From Lutimaribacter_A marinistellae (GTDB lineage: Bacteria; Pseudomonadota; Alphaproteobacteria; Rhodobacterales; Rhodobacteraceae): a stretch of 64,000 nucleotides of DNA. Location of the stretch: positions 434,001 to 498,000 of the forward strand of contig NZ_JBHRXI010000004.1 of assembly GCF_042648365.1 (NCBI RefSeq), in the 5' to 3' direction. Under the pieces are notes generated by a model. The model did not search any database, was not told the origin of the DNA, and saw nothing but the letters and a program-made list of their open reading frames with translations. The translations under genes and the position numbers were made by a program. Positions 56,465 through 64,000 of this stretch are shown piece after piece (positions within the stretch are counted from its first letter, which is position 1; every line of letters starts with the position of its first letter).

Positions 56465-59080
56465 TTTCAGTTTGTAGACAAGGTCCAGCGCATCCTTGGG
56501 CGAAAGCTCGTCGGGGTGGACAGTTTCAAGCAATTCCACAATCGCTGAGGACCTAGGCGTCGGGGCAGGGGGTGGCGGAGCCGCCGAAAACAGCGGCAGA
56601 TCGTCAATAAGGGCCTTCTGTTTTCCACCCTCGCGTTCCGATTTCTCCAGCTGATCCAGAACCACTCGCGCCCGTTCGACGACCGAAGAGGGCAGACCGG
56701 CCAGTTGAGCGACCTGCACGCCATAGGAGCGATCTGCTGCGCCACGCCGCACCTCGTGGAGAAAGATCACCTCTCCCTGCCATTCCTTGACCGCAACCGT
56801 GGCGTTCTCGACGCCCTCCAGTGATCCTGCGAGTGCGGTCAGTTCGTGGTAATGCGTCGCGAACAGGGCACGGCACCGGTTCTGTGCATGCAGGTGTTCG
56901 AGGGTAGCCCATGCGATCGAGAGGCCATCATAGGTGGCAGTTCCGCGCCCGATCTCGTCAAGTATCACCAGCGCCCGATCGTCGGCCTGGTTGAGGATGG
57001 CAGCGGTTTCCACCATTTCGACCATGAAGGTCGATCGCCCGCGCGCAAGGTCATCCGAGGCGCCCACGCGGCTGAAGATCTGGCTGACAAGGCCGATATG
57101 GGCCTCGTCTGCGGGAACATAGCTGCCAATCTGCGCCAAAAGAGAGATCAGCGCATTCTGCCGCAGAAAAGTCGATTTACCGGCCATGTTGGGCCCGGTC
57201 AAAAGCCAGATCGCTGCACTGTCCTCGGCACTCAGGTCACAATCGTTTGCAATGAAGCTCTCTCCGCCTTTCTGGCGCAACGCAGCCTCGACCACCGGGT
57301 GCCGACCGCCGGTAACGTTGAAAGCCCGGGTGTTGTCGACCCGTGGCCTGCACCAATCCTCACCCCGAGCAATATCCGCCAGCGCAGTTACGAGATCCAG
57401 TTCGGCAAGCCCACGAGAGGCCGCATTGAGACGGGCTGACTCGGCCAGAATTGCGTCAGAAAGCCTTTGGTAGAGCCGCTTTTCCATCTCCAGCGCCTGA
57501 TTGCCGGCATTGAGGATACGGGTCTCGATTTCGCTCAGCTCGACAGTGGTGAATCGGACTTGGTTGGCGGTCGTCTGTCGGTGGATGAACGTTTCGGAAA
57601 GCGGTGGGGCAAGCATCTTGGCCGCATGGGTCGCTGTGGTTTCTATGAAGTATCCCAGCACGTTGTTGTGCTTGATCTTCAAAGACGCGATCCCCGTTGC
57701 ATCGACATATGTTTTTTGGAAACCCGCGATGACGGACCGTCCCTCATCCCGGAGCGTGCGGGCTTCGTCCAACTCATCGTCATAGCCCGGTGCAATGAAG
57801 CCTCCATCACGTGCCAGAAGCGGCGGGTCGGCCACCAAGGCGGTGTCGAGAAGGGCAAGAAGGTCGTCGAAACCGGTGAGCGTGTGCGCGGCTTCGGACA
57901 GTAGCGCCGGCAATTCGGCGCCGCCAATGATGTCAGCGATCGCTTCTGCCTGCGTCAAAGCGTTTCTGATAGCGGCGAGGTCCCGGGGTCCGCCACGGTC
58001 GAGCGCCAGACGGGACAATGCCCTGTCCAGATCAGGCGTCTTTCGCAGCGCCTCACGCAGATCTGTCGAAATCAGGCTCTGATCAAGGGAATACGATATC
58101 GCATCATGGCGCGCCCGGATGGTCTCGAGGTTGCGAGACGGGCTGGACAGGCGCTGTTCCAGTAGCCGGCCGCCGCCGGGTGTCACCGTCCTGTCAATCA
58201 CGGACAGCAACGATCCGGCCCGACCACCCGATAGCGATCGCGTCAGTTCCAGGTTACGGCGCGTCGCCGCATCGATTTGGACGACGCGATCCTGTGTTTC
58301 GCGCTGCGGTGATTGTAGCCGCGGAAGTTTGCCTTTTTGCGTGAGATCCAGATAATCCACCAGAGCACCCATCGCGGAAACCTCGGCGCGGCTGAAATTG
58401 CCGAACGCATCCAGTGTTTCGACCCTGAACAAGGCGCAAACGCGCTGTTCGCCGGAACTGCTGTCAAAAGCAGCGCGTCCGACCGGGGTAAGGGGCAGGC
58501 CGAGATCTTCGGCTATGTTGCGCAGCGCTTCCTCCTCGGATTCTGAAACGATCACCTCGGCGGGTGCAAGTCTTGCGAATTCAGGGCTCACCTTTTCAGG
58601 CGTGACCTCACAGACGTGGAACGCGCCGGTCGAGATATCGGCCCATGCAATAGCGGCCTCGTCTCTGATGCGCGCGTAACTGGCCAGAAAGTTGTGCCTG
58701 CGCGCTTCGAGGAGCGAATCCTCGGTTAGTGTTCCCGGAGTCACCAGCCGCACGACATCGCGCTTGACCACTGATTTCGATCCGCGCTTCTTGGCTTCGG
58801 CAGGGCTTTCCATCTGTTCGCAGACGGCAACGCGGAAACCTTTCCGAATGAGCGTCAGCAGATACCCCTCGGCCGAATGAACCGGCACGCCACACATCGG
58901 GATGTCCTCGCCACCGTGCTTCCCGCGTTTGGTCAGGGCGATATCCAGCGCCTCGGCCGCAAGGACCGCATCGTCGAAGAACATCTCGTAAAAGTCACCC
59001 ATGCGATAGAACAGTAGGGCGTCGGCGTAGGCCTCCTTGATCTCGAGATATTGCGCCATCATGGGCGTGACGGTGGACAC
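56447..59080 (-). CDS. mutS: DNA mismatch repair protein MutS
   Basis: An 877-residue MutS. The mismatch-reading Phe-x-Glu is Phe30/Glu32 in LLFYRMGDFYEMFFDDA. The ATPase has Walker A TGPNMAGKST (about residue 627), VEMVETAAILNQADDRALVILDEIGRGTATYDGLSIAWA, and LFATHYHELTALAGS. The C-terminal end is shorter than E. coli MutS beyond the helix-turn-helix. The start codon is GTG at 59078-59080 with GGAG upstream; ATG 59062 is also in frame but would shorten the conserved N-terminus. It is divergent from maeB. Confidence 0.98.
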   Translation of the reverse strand: MSTVTPMMAQYLEIKEAYADALLFYRMGDFYEMFFDDAVLAAEALDIALTKRGKHGGEDIPMCGVPVHSAEGYLLTLIRKGFRVAVCEQMESPAEAKKRGSKSVVKRDVVRLVTPGTLTEDSLLEARRHNFLASYARIRDEAAIAWADISTGAFHVCEVTPEKVSPEFARLAPAEVIVSESEEEALRNIAEDLGLPLTPVGRAAFDSSSGEQRVCALFRVETLDAFGNFSRAEVSAMGALVDYLDLTQKGKLPRLQSPQRETQDRVVQIDAATRRNLELTRSLSGGRAGSLLSVIDRTVTPGGGRLLEQRLSSPSRNLETIRARHDAISYSLDQSLISTDLREALRKTPDLDRALSRLALDRGGPRDLAAIRNALTQAEAIADIIGGAELPALLSEAAHTLTGFDDLLALLDTALVADPPLLARDGGFIAPGYDDELDEARTLRDEGRSVIAGFQKTYVDATGIASLKIKHNNVLGYFIETTATHAAKMLAPPLSETFIHRQTTANQVRFTTVELSEIETRILNAGNQALEMEKRLYQRLSDAILAESARLNAASRGLAELDLVTALADIARGEDWCRPRVDNTRAFNVTGGRHPVVEAALRQKGGESFIANDCDLSAEDSAAIWLLTGPNMAGKSTFLRQNALISLLAQIGSYVPADEAHIGLVSQIFSRVGASDDLARGRSTFMVEMVETAAILNQADDRALVILDEIGRGTATYDGLSIAWATLEHLHAQNRCRALFATHYHELTALAGSLEGVENATVAVKEWQGEVIFLHEVRRGAADRSYGVQVAQLAGLPSSVVERARVVLDQLEKSEREGGKQKALIDDLPLFSAAPPPPAPTPRSSAIVELLETVHPDELSPKDALDLVYKLKEAARS

Positions 59081-59236
59081 GGGGGCATTTCTCCAGTTCG
59101 GCCGGCTTCGGAACCGCGCGTGACCTTACAAATCCACCCGCTGCGACGAAAGGCGAAAACGCATGAGAGTTGAGGCAGGTCATGCCCTGCGTTAAGAGGC
59201 AAAAGCCCAGCCGCAAACCCACACGCCGGAGACATC

Positions 59237-61495
59237 ATGCCCAAAGCCAAGATCACCAAGGAAGAGGCACTGGCCTTTCATCTAGAGCCGACGCCTGGAA
59301 AGTGGGAAGTGCAGGCCACGGTCCCGATGACCACGCAGCGGGACCTGAGCCTTGCCTATTCGCCAGGGGTGGCGGTTCCGTGCGAGGCGATCGCGGAAAA
59401 TCCGGAAACAGCCTATGATTACACCAACAAAGGCAACCTTGTCGCCGTCATCTCAAATGGAACCGCGGTGCTTGGCCTTGGTAATCTTGGTGCCTTGGGG
59501 TCGAAACCGGTGATGGAGGGCAAGTCGGTCCTGTTCAAGCGTTTCGCCGATGTGAATTCGATCGATATCGAGCTCGACACCGAGGATCCCGATGAATTCT
59601 GTCGGGCGGTGCGCCTGATGGGTCCCACGTTCGGCGGCATCAACCTCGAGGATATCAAGGCCCCGGAGTGTTTCATCATTGAGCAGCGGCTTAAGGAAGA
59701 AATGGACATTCCCGTGTTCCATGACGACCAGCACGGTACGGCGGTGATCTGCGCGGCCGGCCTGATCAACGCGCTGCATCTCTCCGACAAGAAGATCGAG
59801 GACGTAAAGATCGTTCTCAACGGCGCAGGCGCGGCTGGCATCGCCTGTATCGAGCTTCTCAAGGCGATGGGCGCGCGCCACGAAAACTGCGTTGTCTGCG
59901 ACACCAAGGGCGTGATCTACCAAGGCCGAACCGAAGGTATGAACCAGTGGAAATCGGCGCATGCGGTCCAGACCGAACTGCGTACGCTGGAAGAAGCGAT
60001 GGAGGGTGCCGACGTGTTCCTGGGCGTCTCGGTCAAGGGTGCCGTGACACAAGACATGGTCGCGTCGATGGCCGACAATCCCGTGATCTTTGCAATGGCG
60101 AACCCGGATCCCGAAATCACCCCGGAAGAGGCACATGAAGTGCGCGTTGATGCGATCGTCGCAACGGGCCGCAGCGATTATCCGAACCAGGTGAACAACG
60201 TCCTCGGCTTTCCTTACCTGTTCCGCGGCGCGCTCGACATTCATGCGCGCGCCATCAATGACGAAATGAAGATCGCCTGCGCCCATGCGCTGGCCAAACT
60301 GGCGCGCGAGGACGTGCCTGACGAGGTCGCCGTTGCTTATGGCAAGTCCCTGACTTTTGGACGGGATTACATCATTCCCACACCGTTCGATCCCCGTCTT
60401 ATCCATCGTATTCCGCCCGCAGTGGCCAAGGCGGGCATGGATACGGGCGCCGCGCGTCGACCGATCATCGACATGGAGGCTTATGAACTGAGCCTCAAGA
60501 CGCGCATGGATCCGACTGCGAGCATCCTGCGCGGTCTCAGCGCACGGGCACGTCAAGCACAGGCCCGGATGATCTTTGCCGAAGGGGATGACCCCCGCGT
60601 TCTGCGTGCGGCTGTCACCTATCAGCGCTCGGGCTTTGGCAGAGCACTGGTCGTCGGCCGGCAGGACGATGTCAAAGCCAAGCTCGAAGCCGCAGGGCTG
60701 GGCGATGCTGTCCGTGAGATCGAGGTGGTCAATGCAGCCAATACCTCGCATCTCGAAACCTACAAGGATTTCCTCTACAAACGGCTTCAGCGTACCGGTC
60801 ACGATCAGAAGGATATACACCGGCTTGCGGCCCGGGACCGGCATGTCTTTTCTGCGCTCATGTTGGCCCATGGTCACGGCGACGGTCTGGTCACGGGCGC
60901 GACACGCAAGTCCGCGCATGTTCTAGACCGGATCAACGACGTGTTCGACGCCGATGCAGCGCATGGCGCTGCGGGTATCACGGCACTTATCCATAAGGGT
61001 CGGATCGTACTTATCGGGGATACGCTGGTGCATGAATGGCCCAGTGCCGAAGATCTTGCCACGATAGCCGAGCGCGCGGCCGATGTTGCGCGTCACATGG
61101 GTCTTGAGCCTCGCGTCGCCTTCGTCAGCTTTTCGACCTTCGGATACCCCATATCGGAACGCGCCGAAAAAATGCACCGGGCGCCCCGTGTCCTTGAACA
61201 GCGCGGCGTGGACTTCGAATTCGAGGGCGAGATGACCGTTGATGTCGCGCTGAATTCTCGCGCGCAGGAAGCATATCCCTTTTCGCGGCTGAGCGGGCCG
61301 GCCAATATCCTGATCGTACCGGCGCGCCACTCGGCTTCGATATCGGTGAAACTGATGCAGGAAATGGGCGGTGCGAATGTGGTCGGCCCGATCCTGACCG
61401 GTGTTGGTAAACCGATCCAGATCTGCTCCACAGTCTCAACCGCAAATGACATCTTGAACATGGCGGTTCTGGCTGCCAGCGACATCGGCGGTTGA
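59237..61495 (+). CDS. maeB: NADP-dependent malic enzyme with phosphotransacetylase-like domain
   Basis: A 752-residue bifunctional-type malic enzyme. The N-terminal part (to about residue 430) has LSLAYSPGVAVPCEAI, the FKRFADVNSIDIELDT block, FHDDQHGTAVICAAGLINAL (metal and substrate), and VLNGAGAAGIACIELLKAMG (dinucleotide). The C-terminal part from about ARMIFAEGDDPRVLRAAVTYQRSG to the end resembles phosphate acetyltransferase, which in MaeB proteins is usually regulatory (acetyl-CoA sensing). It decarboxylates malate to pyruvate and makes NADPH. The next gene starts one base after its stop. Confidence 0.97.
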   Translation: MPKAKITKEEALAFHLEPTPGKWEVQATVPMTTQRDLSLAYSPGVAVPCEAIAENPETAYDYTNKGNLVAVISNGTAVLGLGNLGALGSKPVMEGKSVLFKRFADVNSIDIELDTEDPDEFCRAVRLMGPTFGGINLEDIKAPECFIIEQRLKEEMDIPVFHDDQHGTAVICAAGLINALHLSDKKIEDVKIVLNGAGAAGIACIELLKAMGARHENCVVCDTKGVIYQGRTEGMNQWKSAHAVQTELRTLEEAMEGADVFLGVSVKGAVTQDMVASMADNPVIFAMANPDPEITPEEAHEVRVDAIVATGRSDYPNQVNNVLGFPYLFRGALDIHARAINDEMKIACAHALAKLAREDVPDEVAVAYGKSLTFGRDYIIPTPFDPRLIHRIPPAVAKAGMDTGAARRPIIDMEAYELSLKTRMDPTASILRGLSARARQAQARMIFAEGDDPRVLRAAVTYQRSGFGRALVVGRQDDVKAKLEAAGLGDAVREIEVVNAANTSHLETYKDFLYKRLQRTGHDQKDIHRLAARDRHVFSALMLAHGHGDGLVTGATRKSAHVLDRINDVFDADAAHGAAGITALIHKGRIVLIGDTLVHEWPSAEDLATIAERAADVARHMGLEPRVAFVSFSTFGYPISERAEKMHRAPRVLEQRGVDFEFEGEMTVDVALNSRAQEAYPFSRLSGPANILIVPARHSASISVKLMQEMGGANVVGPILTGVGKPIQICSTVSTANDILNMAVLAASDIGG

Positions 61496-61496
61496 C

Positions 61497-62372
61497 ATGG
61501 CTGTCTGGAACCTCGGCTCGATCAACGCTGACATGGTGTATACCGTGCCCCATCTTCCGGGGCCCGGTGAGACCTTGGCGGCACTGGAGCTGAACAGGTT
61601 CCTTGGTGGGAAAGGCGCCAACATGTCGGTCGCTGCGGCCCGCGCGGCTGCACATGTGCGCCATATCGGTGCAGTCGGGCGCGATGGAACCTGGGCTGTC
61701 GAGCGGCTGATGGAATATGGCGTGGATACGCGCCATATCACGGTATCGGAGGAACAAACCGGCCATGCGATTATCGCGGTCGAGCCGGGTGGAGAGAACC
61801 AGATACTCATCTATCCCGGCGCCAATCGCGTTCTGGACATGGACCGTTTGAACGCCGCCCTGTCCGAGGCGGATGCGGGTGACACGCTTGTCCTGCAGAA
61901 CGAAACGAACCTTCAGAAAGAGGCGGTGCAACTGGCACGTCGGTTGGGAATGCGCGTCGCATATGCCGCGGCTCCGTTTGAGGTCGATGCAGTGAACGCG
62001 GTCCTGCCTTCGCTCGACCTTCTATTTCTGAACGCGGTCGAGGCCGAACAACTTCGGGTGGAAACCGGCATGTCACCCGAGGGGCTGCCCGTTCCCGAGG
62101 TAATCGTGACCTCGGGCGGAGAGGGCGCATGGTATTTCGACACCAAAACTGGCCAATCGAAGCACTTTCCGGCCCATAAGGTTACGGCTGTCGATACCAC
62201 GGGCGCTGGCGATACCTTCACCGGCTATGTTCTGGCCGGTCTCGACCGTGGTTTGCCCATGGCTCAATCCATCGCGCAAGCAATGCGCGCCGCGGCCATC
62301 ATGGTCACGCGGCACGGCACGGCGGATGTTATCCCGGACTTGAAAGACGTGCAGGACGCGGCTCTCGCCTAG
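61497..62372 (+). CDS. PfkB-family carbohydrate kinase (ribokinase-like)
   Basis: A 291-residue kinase with MAVWNLGSINADMVYTVPHLPGPGETL, FLGGKGANMSVAAARAAA (PfkB signature 1), and VTAVDTTGAGDTFTGYVLAGLDRG (signature 2, containing the catalytic Asp in GAGD). The pattern fits ribokinase; other PfkB sugars remain possible because the substrate loop is not diagnostic by eye. It is tightly linked to maeB, an unusual pairing, and convergent with msrA by four bases. Confidence 0.88.
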   Translation: MAVWNLGSINADMVYTVPHLPGPGETLAALELNRFLGGKGANMSVAAARAAAHVRHIGAVGRDGTWAVERLMEYGVDTRHITVSEEQTGHAIIAVEPGGENQILIYPGANRVLDMDRLNAALSEADAGDTLVLQNETNLQKEAVQLARRLGMRVAYAAAPFEVDAVNAVLPSLDLLFLNAVEAEQLRVETGMSPEGLPVPEVIVTSGGEGAWYFDTKTGQSKHFPAHKVTAVDTTGAGDTFTGYVLAGLDRGLPMAQSIAQAMRAAAIMVTRHGTADVIPDLKDVQDAALA

Positions 62373-63031
62373 CTGCCTGCAAAAGGGGCGTCTGATCCCC
62401 ACAATTGGCGGATCCGTGCATCTCGACCGCAGGCTTCTCGGTAGGCCTTGTAGGCCTGCGCCTGCCTTTTTGGCCCGAACCGCGTCACGACCAGCGACCG
62501 TCCCTTGTAATAGTCCTGATGGTAATCCTCAGCCATGTAGAAGGCACCAGCGCTCAGGATTGGGGTTACGACCTTTTGGCCCAAGGCACGTTGCGCGTTT
62601 GCCTTTGCCGCATCTGCTATCGTCTTTTCCTGCGGATTAGAGACGAAAATCGCTGTGCGATAGCTTTCGCCCCGGTCACAGAACTGTCCTCCGGCATCGG
62701 TCGGATCCACGGAGCGAAAGAACAGCTCCAGAAGTTTCGCGCGCGAAACCTTGTCCGGGTCAAACCTGATTTGCACGGCCTCGTAATGCCCTGTCCCACC
62801 TCGCGTCACATCCTTGTAGGTCGGGTTTTTGACGGTGCCACCGGTATAGCCCGACACCACCTCCTTGACGCCCCGGACGGATTCGAAATCCGCCTCGACA
62901 CACCAGAAACACCCACCGGCGACGGTAAGAACCTGCGCTTCGGCGGCCGAGGCGTGTTGGCAGCGCAAGACCGCCGTGAGGGTAATCAGAACAAAAAGAG
63001 CTATTGGTTTGATATTGTCTGCCCAGGTCAT
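62369..63031 (-). CDS. msrA: Peptide methionine sulfoxide reductase MsrA, exported form
   Basis: A 220-residue MsrA whose N-terminus (MTWADNIKPIALFVLITLTAVLRCQHASAAEA) is a signal peptide with cleavage near Ala30. The active site is GGCFWCVE with catalytic Cys41. SGYTGGTVKNPTYKDVTRGGTGHYEAVQIRFDP and FYMAEDYHQDYYKGRS follow. It reduces methionine-S-sulfoxide in proteins, here probably in the periplasm. ATG 63031 has AGGAG seven bases upstream; the longer frame to 63091 would disrupt the signal peptide. Confidence 0.94.
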   Translation of the reverse strand: MTWADNIKPIALFVLITLTAVLRCQHASAAEAQVLTVAGGCFWCVEADFESVRGVKEVVSGYTGGTVKNPTYKDVTRGGTGHYEAVQIRFDPDKVSRAKLLELFFRSVDPTDAGGQFCDRGESYRTAIFVSNPQEKTIADAAKANAQRALGQKVVTPILSAGAFYMAEDYHQDYYKGRSLVVTRFGPKRQAQAYKAYREACGRDARIRQLWGSDAPFAGS

Positions 63032-63179
63032 TGGAAATCTCCTTTGATCTGAGCGTGGCAAGGGCGCTTGAGTCCTGCAAGATGGTGACATGGAATGTCA
63101 CGCTCAGGTGATGGCAGTTTATCTGCTTGGCCCGGTTCGGAGACAGGTCTAGCCTGCGCCGAAAATCCGGGAGGAAGTC

Positions 63180-63902
63180 ATGAAAATCGCGATGTGGTCG
63201 GGGCCGCGCAACTTGTCGACCGCCATGATGTACAGTTTCGGCGCACGCACTGATTGTGCAGTGGTGGATGAGCCGTTCTACGCAGCCTACTTGGCGATGA
63301 CAGGCCTCGAGCACCCGATGCGGAACGAAATACTCGCGGCCCAATCGCAGGACCCCAAGGATGTTGCCGCGCGGCTCAGTGGTTCGAATCCGGGAGCGCG
63401 CCCGTTCTGGTATCAGAAACACATGACACAACACATGATTGACGGGGTTCCGCGCGAGTGGATGAAGGACGTGGTCAACGTCTTTCTGATCCGGCACCCG
63501 GCGCGGGTGATCGCCAGCTACGCGGCTAAGCGCGAAAATCCCACACTGGACGATATCGGGTTCTGGCAGCAATCCGAGCTTTTCGACGCGGTCTTGGGTT
63601 GGGGTGGCGATCCGGTGGTAATCGACAGCCACGATATTCGTGACGATCCGGCAAAGATGCTACAAGCGCTTTGCGACCGCATCGGTGTGCCCTGGTCGCC
63701 GAAGATGTTGACCTGGCCCAAGGGCGGCCACCCGGATGACGGCGTCTGGGCGCAACACTGGTATGGCGCGGTGTGGAATTCCACCGGGTTTGCGGGACCA
63801 GAGGGTGACCTGCCGGATGTTCCGGACCATCTTGTACCTGTTTTGAAAGCGGCGATGCCCCATTACCAGAAAATGCAGGCCGAGCGGCTGACAGTCAGTT
63901 GA
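63180..63902 (+). CDS. Sulfotransferase-like P-loop protein
   Basis: A 240-residue protein with MKIAMWSGPRNLSTAMMYSFGARTDCAVVDEPFYAAYL, the 5'-phosphosulfate-binding-type P-loop pattern (SGPRNxST), and VFLIRHPARVIASYAAKR, the 3'-phosphate-binding pattern. The family is often labelled sulfotransferase or branched-chain aminotransferase-like. Neither the acceptor nor actual sulfotransfer is known. GGGAGG lies before the ATG. It stands alone after msrA; the remaining 98 bp of the window contain no gene. Confidence 0.82.
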   Translation: MKIAMWSGPRNLSTAMMYSFGARTDCAVVDEPFYAAYLAMTGLEHPMRNEILAAQSQDPKDVAARLSGSNPGARPFWYQKHMTQHMIDGVPREWMKDVVNVFLIRHPARVIASYAAKRENPTLDDIGFWQQSELFDAVLGWGGDPVVIDSHDIRDDPAKMLQALCDRIGVPWSPKMLTWPKGGHPDDGVWAQHWYGAVWNSTGFAGPEGDLPDVPDHLVPVLKAAMPHYQKMQAERLTVS

Positions 63903-63960
63903 GGGCGCGGCGGGCATTCCTGCAATAGCGTCCCAAAATCTTGTGCGGGACACATCCCAA

Positions 63961-64000
63961 GGGTTGCACCAACCCGCCAGACGGGCAACGTATACGTTAA
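63961..64000. promoter_or_regulatory. Palindromes at the right window edge
   Basis: GGGTTG-CAC-CAACCC (63961-63975) is a short perfect stem, followed by the 12-bp perfect palindrome AACGTATACGTT (63987-63998). The latter has the form of a LacI- or GntR-family operator and would lie upstream of a gene outside the window. Nothing else is visible here. Confidence 0.35.

Noticed and set aside
59453..60919. A 488-codon minus-strand frame inside maeB
   Set aside because: maeB on the plus strand has intact malic-enzyme motifs; the opposite product shows no domain.
1..64000. Mobile elements, CRISPR arrays, tRNA or rRNA genes
   Set aside because: No transposase or integrase motif, no regular short direct repeats with unique spacers, and no tRNA or rRNA signature sequence was found when reading both strands. 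A tRNA scan would settle this.

Overview
The window is chromosomal DNA of a high-GC alphaproteobacterium, most likely a marine member of the Rhodobacteraceae (Roseobacter group). This rests on the combination of protein families and on gene orders typical of that group: maf-aroE-coaE-dnaQ facing hemJ-rho-mnmE-mnmG-rsmG-parA-parB across a non-coding gap, hrcA beside rph-rdgB-hemW, and a complete Na+-NQR operon. No rRNA, tRNA, CRISPR array, insertion sequence or phage gene was recognised.

Region 1 (1-10.96 kb) is accessory catabolism. It holds the end of a class II aldolase, a ketopantoate-reductase-like enzyme, two acyl-CoA ligases, a cytochrome P450, two thiolases, an enoyl-CoA reductase of the MECR type, an enoyl-CoA hydratase and a TetR regulator. 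Two related operator-like sequences, one in the divergent ligase/P450 promoter and one in front of tetR, suggest a single TetR regulon that oxidises and beta-oxidises an unidentified hydrophobic acid. Region 2 (10.98-19.04 kb) is one leftward operon: a dipeptide-type ABC importer, an RpiR regulator and two self-cleaving amidohydrolases (P1/DmpA and C45 families). A perfect 9-bp inverted repeat lies in front of it.

Region 3 (19.07-26.9 kb) carries a large RTX protein with an internal duplication, a BON-MscS channel, a formylglycine-type sulfatase/phosphonate hydrolase and an aquaporin. Region 4 (26.9-32.8 kb) is nqrABCDEF. Region 5 (33.0-44.1 kb) holds an RNA methyltransferase, hslVU, an MFS carrier, smr-mltA-tim44, fxsA, secB, and dnaQ-coaE-aroE-maf.

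Region 6 (44.1-51.8 kb) looks like the chromosomal replication origin and partition locus. A 405-bp gap has DnaA-box-like sequences, an AT-rich stretch and GANTC sites. Beyond it lie hemJ, rho, mnmE, mnmG, rsmG, parA and parB, with two perfect parS palindromes built into the start regions of mnmG and rsmG. Region 7 (51.8-64 kb) is housekeeping: hemW, rdgB, rph, hrcA, grpE, mutS, maeB, a ribokinase-like kinase, an exported MsrA and a sulfotransferase-like protein. Genes left of the proposed origin run leftward and genes right of it run rightward in the immediate neighbourhood, as expected for bidirectional replication.

All functions are inferred from reading protein motifs. No database search was run.
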